A DNA stretch of 64,000 nucleotides from Arsenophonus sp045399315 (lineage in GTDB: Bacteria > Pseudomonadota > Gammaproteobacteria > Enterobacterales > Enterobacteriaceae): contig DAYVGO010000032.1 in assembly GCA_045399315.1 (NCBI GenBank), positions 26,312-90,311 of the forward strand. The letters are read 5' to 3'. Below, piece by piece: positions 16,676-26,354 of this stretch. A program made the translations under genes and the position numbers. A model generated the notes under the pieces. That model was given only the letters and a program-made list of their open reading frames with translations, ran no database searches and had not been told where the DNA came from. Within the stretch, counting starts at the first letter, position 1; each line of letters opens with the position of its first letter.

Positions 16676-16963
16676 ATAAGAACCTGTTATAAGTACGAAT
16701 GACTTTATTGTAGCTTAACTCCTTCTTGTAATAAAATAGAGTTGCTAAAATTATTAGTTAATTGTTGATAAAAATTCTCAATAAAGTGCTTTACAAACGT
16801 TATTGATAACTATTATTAATCCTTCTGCTAAACGGGTTATGGTTTAATAGTAACCTTATTTACTGTAGACACGATATTGCTCATATTGTTTCCAGTGTTT
16901 AATTTTATTGCCAGAATCGGGTGCTAGCTTTTTTCTTTTTTAATTACTTCTTTTATTTGCATT

Positions 16964-17897
16964 TTAGCTATTTGGCAAGTTATGTTTTTTCAGTAGTCCT
17001 CTAAATTGATAATAGGTTGATTTTAATTGTTGCGCCGTTTGCCGCTGATTAAACTGATCTATTTGTAATGCCTGTTCAAGCAAAATTTTCTCTGTGGCAT
17101 GCTGCCATTGTTTTAAATCAATTGGAAGAGCAGGTAGTCCAACATCTTGTTTTATTGTTGGTGATGTAATTGACCAATCAGCAAAAGGATTAAAGACAAG
17201 AAAATCTAATAGTTCAGATCTATCACCATGACGATAAACAGAATGTTCAATGACATTCTTTAGTTCACGGACATTACCTGGCCAGGGATAACTTAACAGT
17301 TTTTTTTGTGCTTGAATGGAAAATCCCGGGAAAAGCGGTAGCTTGAGTTCACTGCACATATAAATAGCGAAATGTTCAGCCAGTAACATAATATCTGCTA
17401 ATCACTGACGTAATGGAGGAATATGGATGACATCAAAGGCAAGACGGTCAAACAGATCGGCACGAAATAAGCCTTGCATCGACTTTAAGACTTTGACTAC
17501 CACCAACACGTTCTAGTTGACCATATTCGATCACACGCAATAATTTTTCCTGCATAATCATTGGTGCGGTTGCTAGTTCATCAAGAAAAAGGGTGCCACG
17601 CTCAAATCGACCTAAATGCCTTTTTTGTACGCCAGTAAATGCGCCAGCTTCATGGCAAAATAGTTCGGAATCTAACAAATTTTCATTCAGGGCACTGTAG
17701 TTAAGCGAAATAAACGGTTCCTGCCAACGTGGTGAAAGGTAATGTATGCGATTGACAATTAATTCTTTGCCGGTGCCACGTTCACCTGTTACTAAAACCG
17801 GTTTGTTCAGTTTGGCAAGTGCTAATGTTTGTTCCAATATTTTTAAAAAATTATCGGCAATGCCAAGAATATTATCAGTAGATATTTTAGTGGTCAT
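16964..17897 (-). pseudogene. pspF: Phage shock transcriptional activator PspF, inactivated
   Basis: PspF is the sigma-54 enhancer-binding protein that switches on pspA. From ATG 17897 the AAA+ domain begins well (Walker A GERGTGKE, GAFTGVQKR in place of GAFTGA, then LFLDELATAP). A deletion removes about 17 residues after SQSLKVDA and shifts frame; FRADLFDRLAFDV follows in a different frame. TGA interrupts near 17406 (LRQ-stop-LADIML). The C-terminal part (17389 to 16964) keeps WPGNVRELKNVIEHSVYRHG and the Fis-type HTH QTAQQLKSTYYQFRGLLKKH. The GAFTGA core is also changed to GAFTGV. It is divergent from pspA, as in E. coli. Confidence 0.94.
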
Positions 17898-17989
17898 TTT
17901 TATTACTATATTAATTATAGCAAAAAGTCATATAAAATATAAATTAATAAAAATCAATATATTTCATAGCGTTATGTCGATTTGTTAAA

Positions 17990-18006
17990 TTAGCACGAAT
18001 ATTGCT
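17990..18006 (+). promoter_or_regulatory. Relic sigma-54 promoter of pspA
   Basis: TTAGCACGAATATTGCT matches the sigma-54 consensus TTGGCAC-N5-TTGCW at every fixed position except one G-to-A change in the -24 GG pair. Spacing from the -24 G to the -12 C is 12 bases, as required. It lies 62 bases before the pspA start, between the divergent pspF and pspA. Confidence 0.7.
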
Positions 18007-18067
18007 TATTAAAGTTAAAAAAGTTAATAACAAATTAATCATTCAATATCAATTGAGGAATTTATAC

Positions 18068-18667
18068 ATGGGCATTTTCACACGTTTCGCAGACATCATT
18101 AATGCTAATGTTGCTTTTTTACTAAATAAAGCTGAAGATCCACAGAAAATGATCCGCTTAATGATCCAAGAAATGGAAGATATGTTAGTTGAGTCCCGAT
18201 CAATTTTGGCACTTACTTTAGCTGAACAAAAAGGATTAGAACGTCGGATTGCAAGTGGTGAAAAGCAAGTTATACAATGGCAGGAAAAAGTAGAATTGGC
18301 GTTAGTTAAAGATAAAGAAGATTTAGCTTGTGCCGCATTAATTGAAAAGCAAAAAGTTGTTACTATCATTGACACCCTTAAGAGTGAGTTAATCATGGTC
18401 AAATAAAACATTAGTGCGTATGAAAGATGAAATTGCTGAATTAGAACAAAAACTGACTGAAACGTGTGTAAAGCAGCAGATATGCTATTAAGACATCAAG
18501 CTGCACAATCCAGCCGTGATGTGCGTCGTCATTTGGAAAGTGAAGCGCAAGGCTATCATTTAGGTAAACAAAAATCTTTAGAGCATCAGTTTGCTGAACT
18601 TAAAACTGATGATGAAATCAGTGAGCAATTGGTTGTGTTAAAAGCTAAACTGAAGAAAGAAGAGTAA
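18068..18667 (+). pseudogene. pspA: Phage shock protein A, inactivated
   Basis: PspA is a membrane-stabilising coiled-coil (ESCRT-III-like) protein and inhibitor of PspF. From ATG 18068 it reads MGIFTRFADIINANVAFLLN and EDPQKMIRLMIQEMEDMLV, to a frameshift near 18402 (stop after LIMVK). A second frame carries RMKDEIAELEQKLTETC. A third, from about 18464, carries MLLRHQAAQSSRDVRRHLES, where some 25 residues are missing before GYHLGKQKSLEHQFAELK. There are two frameshifts and one in-frame deletion of the central helix hairpin. The end LKAKLKKEE is normal for the family. Confidence 0.94.
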
Positions 18668-18706
18668 TTATTGGTAGCCAAAATTAATGATAAATAAGGA
18701 AATGTG

Positions 18707-18906
18707 ATGGACTCTATATTTATTGGGTTAGTTTTATTGATCTTTGTTATCTTTCTATTTAGTTATGGTGCCACTGTGGTAAAAAAAGTGGTAACTATGG
18801 TCAATTAACACAGAATGAGATCCAGTGACTAATGCAGTTAGCAGAGCGAGTGCAACACATGCAGCAACGTATCAAAGCGCTGGAAGATATTCTAGATGTA
18901 GAGCAC
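18707..18906 (+). pseudogene. pspB: Phage shock protein B, inactivated
   Basis: From ATG 18707 (SD AAGGA at 18696) the reading MDSIFIGLVLLIFVIFLFSYG is a membrane helix. Then a frameshift leads to GQLTQNEIQ, a TGA, and LMQLAERVQHMQQRIKALED with ILDVEH, which is the coiled-coil half of PspB (E. coli LAQLADEAKRMRERIQALES). It runs directly into the truncated pspC remnant. Confidence 0.88.
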
Positions 18907-19186
18907 ATTACTTTAATTTACCTGTTAACTTAGTACGCGTGCTGGCTGTTGTAACGTTATTCTTGGGATTTTTTGCCATCACCATCGTTATTTATCTGTT
19001 AATATGGTTTTTTATTGAACGGGCGCCTGCTGGCTATCAGGATGAAACGGATAGTGGTGTTAAGGTGACTAAATTACGGAATGAAATCGATCAGCAATTG
19101 AAGGCTGGTGAAAAAAACTGTGCCAGATGGACCACTACATCACTTCCGATAGTTTTAGTATTGATAGTCGCATTAATAAATTGTAA
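18900..19186 (+). pseudogene. pspC: Phage shock protein C remnant lacking its N-terminus
   Basis: AHYFNLPVNLVRVLAVVTLF followed by LGFFAITIVIYLLIWFF matches the membrane part of PspC. The acidic tail and MDHYITSDSFSIDSRINKL end it at TAA 19184, after a late frameshift near 19120. The first ~25 residues are gone, deleted together with the pspB/pspC junction. This leaves an open frame of 136 codons that is a chimera of pspB antisense-frame and pspC, not a real protein. Confidence 0.85.
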
Positions 19187-19208
19187 CTATCTATATTTGT
19201 CACGTTTT

Positions 19209-19231
19209 GGTAGAGTAAATCACACTCTACC
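19209..19231 (+). terminator. Hairpin after pspC remnant
   Basis: GGTAGAGT (19209-19216) pairs with ACTCTACC (19224-19231), followed by GTAAAATCATTTTT. A plausible terminator of the former pspABC unit. Confidence 0.5.
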
Positions 19232-19310
19232 GTAAAATCATTTTTCTTATCAATGAAAATTATCTTAGATTTTAACAGTATAATATACTGATTAGCAAAC
19301 CAAAGATTAA

Positions 19311-19517
19311 AATTTTTGCATAAAAATGGCAAAAATAGCCATAATTGTTGCTATTCATTTCGCTCCGGCTGGGATAACCAAACTAATGCTAAAATATATT
19401 AGTCGGCAACCTTTGCGGTGGTTTATGTTAAGATTTATAGAGCCATTGCTGTGTGTAAGTATTGCTAAACTTATGCGCAATTTGTTGTGGAAGAAATATG
19501 AAAAGGTTGTGAAGTGA
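19311..19517 (+). pseudogene. pspD: PspD-like peptide, probably missing its N-terminus
   Basis: The segment KIAIIVAIHFAPAGITKLML followed by YISRQPLRWFMLRFIEPLL aligns with E. coli PspD (LALRYGPAGV-type region and RRPLKMLLAVALEPLL). The only ATG (19326) starts within the conserved region, and TAA at 19308 closes the upstream frame, so about 14 N-terminal residues present in E. coli are absent. It could still make a 63-residue peptide. The position between pspC and ycjX fits pspD. Confidence 0.6.
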
Positions 19518-20903
19518 ACTTAGTCAACTTATCAATAGGAGTGTTGACCGTCATGTCCGTTTGGCGGTTACAGGATTTAGCCGCAGTGGTAAAACCGCAT
19601 TTATCACTTCGCTGGTTAATCAGTTATTGCACGTGCACAGTGATAGTGATGCTCGTTTACCACTATTTTCAGCCGCAAGAGATGGTTGTCTTTTAAGCGC
19701 CAAAAGGATCCCGCAAAATCATTTTAATATTCCACATTTTGCTTATGATGAAAGTATAGGGGCATTGTACCGTTTTCCACCTCAATGGCCTGTGCCTACG
19801 CGTGGTATTAGTGAAATCTGTTTACAGCTCCGCTATCGATCACAAGCGAGTTTGTTACGCCATTTTAAAGAAACTTCTAATTTATATATAGAAGTTATTG
19901 ATTATCTAGGTGAATGGTTACTAGATCTGCCTATGTTGCATCAGGACTATTTTAGTTGGTCACGGCAAATACAACTGCTATTGAAAGGCCGTCGTAATGA
20001 AGGGGCGGAGCAATGGTTGCAACTTTGCCAACGGTGGGATCCTTTTGCACCGGCTGATGAGAAATTGTTAGCTGATATTGCTCAAGCTTACACCGATTAC
20101 TTGTTTTTTTTTTGTAAGTAACAGTGGCAATATTTTATTCAGCCAGGGCAATTTATCTTACCTGGTGAGCTTGTTGGCGCTCCGGTGCTGCAATTCTTTC
20201 CTTGGCTCAATATTGAGGCAACAATGAGCAGCAATTAAAACAAGCGGACAAACAATCTAATATTAGTATGCTGCAACAGCGTTATAACTATTATTGCCAG
20301 AGAATTATAAAGCGTTTTTATAAAGAATATTTTCAACATCTTAATCGGTAAATTGTTTTGATTGATTGTTTACAACCGTTAAATAATGGTCCGGCAGCAT
20401 TTAATGATATACAGGCCGCATTAACACAAATTATGCACAGTTTTTATTATGGTAAACAGACATTATTACGGCGAATGTTCTCACCTCGTATTGATAAACT
20501 ACTTTTCGCGGCCAGTAAGGTCGATCATATAACCCATGATCAACACGCTAATTTAGTTTCATTGCTACAGCAATTGGTCTTTGCAGCCTGGCAAGATGCT
20601 GCTTTTGAAGGGATTAGTCTAGATTGTATTGCATTGGCATCAATTCAGGCAAAGGAAAACGGCATTATTGAATATCAGGGAGAATGATTACCTGCATTAA
20701 AGGGACATAGGTTAAGTGATGGTCGGTTAATGACCTTCTTTCCATGGGAAGTACCACGGTGTTTGCCTGATGCTGATTTCTGGTTAGAACAGGGATTTGA
20801 TTTTGAATCTTTTCGACCTCGTGCAACAGCGACTGATCACTCTCTTGCTCATATTCGATTAGATAGTGTCTTAGAATGTCTACTCGGAGATAAATTGAAA
20901 TGA
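19498..20903 (+). pseudogene. ycjX: P-loop NTPase YcjX, inactivated
   Basis: YcjX is a psp-regulon P-loop protein of unclear role. ATG 19498 reads MKRL, TGA (19510), then SELSQLINRSVDRHVRLAV and Walker A GFSRSGKT. The frame runs to TAA about 20119 (after LFFFCK), continues in frame through QPGQFILPGELVGAPVLQFF, shifts near 20225, and stops again at TAA 20350 (HLNR-stop-IVLIDC). TGA at 20685 follows EYQGE before LPALKGHRLSDGRL. The end LLGDKLK overlaps ycjF by ATGA. Four stops and one frameshift. Confidence 0.93.
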
Positions 20904-21958
20904 GTAAACCGCTAAAATCCTGTATCGACTTTAATGATTCTTTACCGTCAAAGAAAAAAACGATTTTAAAAAAAGCAAAAGTGTTTGATAAATTGACGCT
21001 TGAACAATTTGAAGCCATTAGTGATGAAACAGAAAATGACGATCGAGAATGTGAGGTTGAGGCCATGGTTAATACTGTGCTTAAACCTTGCTATAGTTTT
21101 TGGCGTAAACTGATCATAGCTGCCTTAAGTTTAATAGCAATTAGTATTATTGCCCCGATAGGGCAATGGATTTACCAAGCATGGATAATGCAAAATTGGG
21201 TTTCTTTAGCTATTGCTACTAGAGGCTTAATTATTGTTGCGGTCGTTGGAGCCATAATAACTGAATGGAGGCGGCTTTATTATTTAAAAGAACGTAGCCA
21301 AGAACGTCTGTAGGCCAAAGCATGTTTACAAAGTCATAGTATGCATGGTGGGCGTGAATTTTGCCAAAAATTAGCCCGCCAATTGGCGATTGGTTTAGAT
21401 CATCCAGCGATGAAGCGTTGGCAAATAATGATCAATAATAGCCATAATGATAAGGGAGTTGTAACCCTTTATAGTCAATTAGTCCAACCTATTTTGGACC
21501 GACAAGCCAGAAAAGAGATCAATCGCTCATCAGCGGAATCGGCTTTAATGATTGCAGTTAGTCCGTTGGTAATTGTCGATATGGCATTTATTACTTGGCG
21601 TAATATTCGTTTAATTAATCGGATTGCAACTATTTATGGCATTGAACTAGGCTATTATAGCCGTATTTGGTTATTTAAAATGGTATTACTTAATATTGCT
21701 TTTGCTGGAGTAACCGAATTAGTACGTGAAATTGGCATTGATTAGTTATCACAAGATATTATGACAAGGCTCTCTACTCGAGTGGCGCAAGGTATCGGGG
21801 CGGGTTTACTAACGGCCAGATTAGGTATTAAAACGATGGAGTTATGCCGTCCTTTACCATGGATGGATGATAAACCTAAATTGGCTGATTTTCGTCGCCA
21901 ATTATTAAGTCAATTAAAAAACATTATGCCAAAGCCAATTAATTATAAAAATGTTTAA
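20900..21958 (+). pseudogene. ycjF: Membrane protein YcjF (DUF697), two nonsense codons
   Basis: The frame is full length (352 codons, E. coli 353) with no shift, but TAG at 21311 replaces Glu (E. coli ERDEAR) and TAG at 21743 replaces Trp (GMDWMSQD). Two transmembrane segments (LIIAALSLIAISIIAPIG and LAIATRGLIIVAVVGAIITE) and the conserved SAAESTLMIAVSPL-like SSAESALMIAVSPLVIVDMA and GIELGYYSRIW are kept. So it is a very young pseudogene. It is the last gene of the psp-linked cluster. Confidence 0.92.
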
Positions 21959-22123
21959 CTAACTTATTAATTTTAATGATTAAGTTTAATTAACTTATTG
22001 TTAGGCAAGTTCATTATATCATTCATTTTTTAATCAGGCACAGTTTTTCTATGGTAGCTTAATAAATAAAAATGCATACTTAGCAAATTAAATAGTCAAT
22101 ATATAGATATAAGGTTCTCAGTT

Positions 22124-23689
22124 ATGCGATTAGAAGTGATTTGTCAAGATCGAATTGGTTTGACGCGTGAATTGCTTGATTTACTTGTTTTACAAAATAT
22201 TGACCTTGAAGGGATTGAAATTTCACCCAATCGTAATATTTATCTCAAATTTTCTCAAATCGATACCATAACGTTTCAACCGTTAATGACTGAAATCAGG
22301 CGTATTCGTGGTGTTAAAGATGTTAAGACAGTATCTTTTATGCCTTCTGAACATGAAAAAGAGTTATTATTGACTTTATTAAATACTTTTCCTGATCCTA
22401 TTTTTTCGGTTAATGCTAAAGCCAATATCGAATTAGCCAATGCAGCGATGTTAAAATTGTTTGCTATTGGTAGTAACCAGTCAGAAGAAAAAAAGTTTAA
22501 TCAGCTAATTAATCATCAGCGGTTAGTAAAATTACTAGAGCAAAATAATCCACAGCCTTATTCAGAACAAGTAGTTATCAAAGGCAATAAATATCTGCTT
22601 CAAGTCACACCAATTAACAGCCAAAAAGTTACTGGAACGGCTGAAAATACAGGCGCCATCATTTTACTAAAGGCATTACAGGCTGAGCAGTGTTACCAGC
22701 AAGGTAGTGTTGATGGTGCCTATAGTTTTGCCCACATTGTTGCGGTAAGTCCCAAAATGAGCCAGCTGGTCGAGCAGTTGAAAAAAATTGCATTACTTGA
22801 TGAACCACTTTTATTAGTAGGTGAAACGGGAACCGGTAAAGATATTTTGGCCAAAGCTTGTCACTTACAGAGTATGAGAGGCGATAAACCTTTTTTAGGT
22901 CTGAATTGTGCATCGATGCCGGAGGATGTAGTAGAAAGTGAACTATTTGGTTATGCAGCAGGAGCTTACCCAAATGCTATTGAGGCTAAAAAAGGCTTTT
23001 TTGAGCAAGCGAATGGTGGAACTGTTTTACTTGATGAAATTGGTGAAATGCCGTCCCAGATGCAGATCAAACTGTTGCGTTTTTTAAACGATGGTACTTT
23101 TCGTCGGGTAGGTGAGGAACAAGAAGTAAAAGTTGATGTTAGGGTGATCTGCGCGACGCAAAAAAATTTGTTAGAATTAGTCGAGAAGGGGCAATTCAGA
23201 CAAGATCTTTACTATCGTTTACATGTTTTAACGGTGACTTTACCACCACTACGTGAACGGCAAGCTGATATTATGCCGCTTACAGCAGAATTTATTAGAC
23301 AATTTTCACGAGAACAAGAGATTATCAAACTAAAACTTTCCCCTAAGTTAGGTGATTATCTTGCTAATTATTATTGGCCTGGTAATGTAAGGCAGCTACG
23401 TAATGTTATCTATCAGGCTTTAATTCAATTGAATGAACGAGAGTTAAAACCGCAACATATTAATTTGCCGGATTTAAAAGATATTTCACTATTTACAGTC
23501 GATCAGTTAAATGGCACGCTGGATGAGCTAACAAAACATTTTGAAGCTTCAATATTGGCTCGGCTTTATCAAGATTATCCAAGTACTCGCAAATTAGCTA
23601 AGCGACTTAATGTATCGCATACCACAATTGCTAATAAGTTGCGTGAGTATGGCTTAAGCCATAAAAAAGAGGGTGAAGGTAAGTCATAA
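22124..23689 (+). CDS. tyrR: Transcriptional regulator TyrR
   Basis: TyrR controls aromatic amino acid synthesis and transport in response to Tyr, Phe and Trp. The protein has 521 residues (E. coli 513). It has an N-terminal ACT domain (MRLEVICQDRIGLTRELLDL), a PAS segment around 80-150 (NTFPDPIFSVNAKANIELAN), and an AAA+ domain with Walker A GETGTGKD (233-240) and LLDEIGEM. The GAFTGA loop is replaced by GAYPNA (280-285), as in other TyrR proteins that do not use sigma-54. A C-terminal Fis-like HTH reads STRKLAKRLNVSHTTIANKL. It is intact. Because trpDCBA is dead, it can regulate only other targets (aromatic uptake, tyr genes). Confidence 0.97.
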   Translation: MRLEVICQDRIGLTRELLDLLVLQNIDLEGIEISPNRNIYLKFSQIDTITFQPLMTEIRRIRGVKDVKTVSFMPSEHEKELLLTLLNTFPDPIFSVNAKANIELANAAMLKLFAIGSNQSEEKKFNQLINHQRLVKLLEQNNPQPYSEQVVIKGNKYLLQVTPINSQKVTGTAENTGAIILLKALQAEQCYQQGSVDGAYSFAHIVAVSPKMSQLVEQLKKIALLDEPLLLVGETGTGKDILAKACHLQSMRGDKPFLGLNCASMPEDVVESELFGYAAGAYPNAIEAKKGFFEQANGGTVLLDEIGEMPSQMQIKLLRFLNDGTFRRVGEEQEVKVDVRVICATQKNLLELVEKGQFRQDLYYRLHVLTVTLPPLRERQADIMPLTAEFIRQFSREQEIIKLKLSPKLGDYLANYYWPGNVRQLRNVIYQALIQLNERELKPQHINLPDLKDISLFTVDQLNGTLDELTKHFEASILARLYQDYPSTRKLAKRLNVSHTTIANKLREYGLSHKKEGEGKS

Positions 23690-23704
23690 TATCATAGAAA
23701 TTGA

Positions 23705-23730
23705 GATAGCGATAAGTTTTTATCGCTATC
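23705..23730 (+). terminator. Strong hairpin between convergent tyrR and tpx
   Basis: GATAGCGATAA (23705-23715) and TTATCGCTATC (23720-23730) form a perfect 11-bp stem with a 4-base loop. It probably terminates from both sides. Confidence 0.7.
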
Positions 23731-23788
23731 TGATTAAAACCAAAACGGATAGCTCAATTAAAACAGACAGTTACACAGAGTATGGCTA

Positions 23789-24295
23789 TTATGATTTTAA
23801 TACATTAAGCACCGCATCATAATTGGGTTCATGGGTAATTTCATCAACTAATTCACTATAAATGACTTTATCGTTTTCATCGAGAATAAACACTGCTCGA
23901 GCCGTTAATCCTTTTAATGGCCCGGAGCTCAATTTTACTCCATAGTCTTTACTAAAGGTTGGTGCACGGAAGATTGATAATGTAACCACATTATCTAATC
24001 CTTCTGCACCACAAAAACGGGTTTGAGCAAAAGGAAGATCGGCTGAGATACACAATACAACGCTGTTTTCTAGTTGATTGGCCAGTTGGTTAAACTTGCG
24101 AATAGAGGTGGCGCAGACACCGGTATCAATACTGGGAAATATATTAAGAATTTTTCGTTTGCCTTGATAATCAGACAAAGATTTTTCTGTAAGATCAGTG
24201 GCCACTAATATGAATTCTTTAGCTTTATCACCAGCTTGCAAGAAAGTACCTTCGATAGTAACGTGTTCCCCTTTAAATTTTGTACTGGCTGACAT
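23789..24295 (-). CDS. tpx: Thiol peroxidase
   Basis: Periplasm-associated or cytoplasmic atypical 2-Cys peroxiredoxin that reduces lipid hydroperoxides using thioredoxin. The ATG at 24295 gives 168 residues, the E. coli length; upstream in-frame codons (MLLSWGKDK) are not conserved. The peroxidatic Cys61 is in SIDTGVCATSIRKF and the resolving Cys95 in AQTRFCGAEG. The end EPNYDAVLNVLKS fits the family. It is next to tyrR, as in E. coli, and is intact. Confidence 0.97.
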   Translation of the reverse strand: MSASTKFKGEHVTIEGTFLQAGDKAKEFILVATDLTEKSLSDYQGKRKILNIFPSIDTGVCATSIRKFNQLANQLENSVVLCISADLPFAQTRFCGAEGLDNVVTLSIFRAPTFSKDYGVKLSSGPLKGLTARAVFILDENDKVIYSELVDEITHEPNYDAVLNVLKS

Positions 24296-24457
24296 CTTAT
24301 CTTTCCCCCAACTTAATAGCATTTATTCCAACAATTCTAAATGAAAGTGGTTAAGTCGCCTAGCTAAATTGTTGACTATGACCCATTATATCTAATTGTT
24401 TTAACCAGGTTATTTTCTATAATTAGAATAAACTCAAGATATAATGTGGAAATCTAT

Positions 24458-26076
24458 ATGCTTAGCTATAAAACAGCACTAGCAATATACTTTTTTAATT
24501 GTATCGTGATTTTTAGACCTGTAGTGGCAGCATTGGTGCCTAAAGGGGAGCTTTTATCTAATAAAGAAGAAGTGGTTAGGTAGATTAATGTGGATCCTAC
24601 TTCTTTTGATCCTATTAAAGTGGTTAGATTAGCTGAAGCACATGTAATACGAGATTTGTTTGTAGGATTAACTAATCAAGATAAAGCGGGTGTCCTATTC
24701 CAGACGTAGCCATTCGATGGTCAACTCTGCCGGTAATCGGATGTGGTTTTTTTATTTAAGGCCGGATGCAAAATGGTCAAATGGTGACCTTATTACGGCT
24801 AAAGATTTTGTCTATAGCTGTCGCCGTTTAGTTAATCCTATAAATCATTTACCTTTTGCCTATTTTGTCACCTTGGTGGGTATAAGAAATGCGCAAAAAA
24901 TTATTAATAATGAACTTCCTATCGAGAAGTTAGGTGTTTAAGCCCTGGATAATTATACCTTAAAGGTGACTGAACAGCCCGTACCGTATTTTCTAAATTT
25001 AACGACTCATTTTAGTTTTTTTCCGGTTAATCAAAAAATTATTGCCAGATATGGTCAAAATGGCTCACACCAATTAATTTAGTGGGTAATGGTGCTTTTA
25101 TTCTATCTGCTCGTATTGTTGGTGAAAAAATTGTTTTGCTACCTAACCGATATTATTGGGATCATAAAAATACGGTTTTAACTAAAGTGACTTTTTTACC
25201 AATCAAGTAAAGAGCTTATGCATGGCAAAGTTATTTTGCCGGTGATATTATAGAAACTGAATTTTTGTCTGAGCAATAGATAGTAAATTATTGCAGCAAA
25301 TACCTGGCGAGTTTTATTTGGCCGGGCAGTTAGCAGCTTATTACTATGCTTTTAATACACAAAAGCCACCCACTAATGATTCCAGAATCAGAAGAGCGCT
25401 GGCAGTATCAATTAATAGGGAAATTATTACTAATAAGATATTAGGCAATGTAGATAAACCCGCTTATCATTTTACACTAGATATAATAGTGGATTTTATC
25501 CCTGAAAGAGGTTTTTATGATGGTTATGGTCAAAAAGAGTTGGATGAGCAAGCTAGAGTTCTATTACATTTAGTGGGATTTAGTCACCATAACCCCTTAA
25601 GGCTTTCGTTGGTATATAACAATCTAGAAAATAATAGACAAGTTGCCACTGCCATTGCCTCTATGTGGAAAAGAAAGTTAGGTGCAGAGGTAAGCTTGGT
25701 TAATCAGGGATGGAAAACTTATATTGATAGTCGTAATTCTGGTAATTTTAATGTTTTGGGAGCTGCCAGAATCGCTGAATATAATGAGCCTTCAAGTTTT
25801 TTAAGGATAATGACATCTTCTAAGCGTGATAATTGGTCAAAATTCCAAGATAAGGATTATGATGAAATTATTGCCTCAGCGATGACGGAAAAGAATAGTA
25901 AAAATCGCAATCGATTTTATAATCGAGCAGAAAAAATGCTGTTATCACAATCACCTCTTACACCAATTTATTATTACTGTCGCGGGTATTTAATTAAACC
26001 GTGGTTAAAGGGTTATCCAGTCAATAATCCAGAAAATGTCAGTTATAGTCATACACTGTATGTTATTAAAAACTAA
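24458..26076 (+). pseudogene. mppA: Periplasmic murein-peptide binding protein MppA (OppA family), inactivated
   Basis: MppA binds murein tripeptide for uptake through Opp. From ATG 24458 a signal-like start leads to VPKGELLSNKEEVVR and TAG (24582). DPTSFDPIKVVRLAEAHVIR follows, then a frameshift near 24690, TAA at 24940, a missing base near 25075, TAA at 25208 and TAG near 25278. The last 260 codons are open (YYYAFNTQKPPTNDSRIRRA to KPWLKGYPVNNPENVSYSHT). The N-terminal VPxGxxLxxKxELVR and the C-terminal end match MppA better than OppA. The opp permease genes, normally between ychE and cls, are absent from this window. Confidence 0.9.
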
Positions 26077-26166
26077 TTAAATAATAGATTAGCATGCAGG
26101 ATAAAGGGCATCAGTTACCATGCCCTACAGTAACAACTTGTTATGAAAATTATAGTGTTGACAGCT

Positions 26167-26289
26167 CTATAATCGATAACCTAAACCAATATTAAATCCA
26201 TTAACCGTTGGATTTGAGTAATAGTTATAACTGTTGGCATCTTCATAGCTTAAATAGAAACTAAGCTCTATAATTGTAATTTTTCTCAT
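26167..26289 (-). pseudogene. Remnant of an Ail/OmpX-type outer membrane beta-barrel
   Basis: A 40-codon frame starts MRKITII, resembling a signal peptide start. It jumps to LSFYLSYEDANSYNYY and ends NGFNIGLGYRL, a typical last beta-strand of OmpX/Ail proteins (VGYRF-type C-terminus). The middle of the barrel (~130 residues) is gone, apparently by deletion. This is a short match read by eye, so the family call is tentative. Confidence 0.5.
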
Positions 26290-26323
26290 ATTGAGTTCTT
26301 ATACAGAATAATTGACCACTGTC

Positions 26324-26354
26324 AGCCGATGTTTAATACATCGGCTTTTTTTAT
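26324..26354 (+). terminator. Rho-independent terminator between mppA remnant and ttcA
   Basis: AGCCGATG (26324-26331) pairs with CATCGGCT (26339-26346), followed by a T run (TTTTTTATTTT). It reaches into the convergent ttcA stop codon. Confidence 0.8.

Noticed and set aside
18825..19235. 136-codon open frame spanning pspB-pspC as a new gene
   Set aside because: Its first part is the wrong frame of pspB and its second the pspC membrane region; it arose from a deletion and is not a conserved protein.
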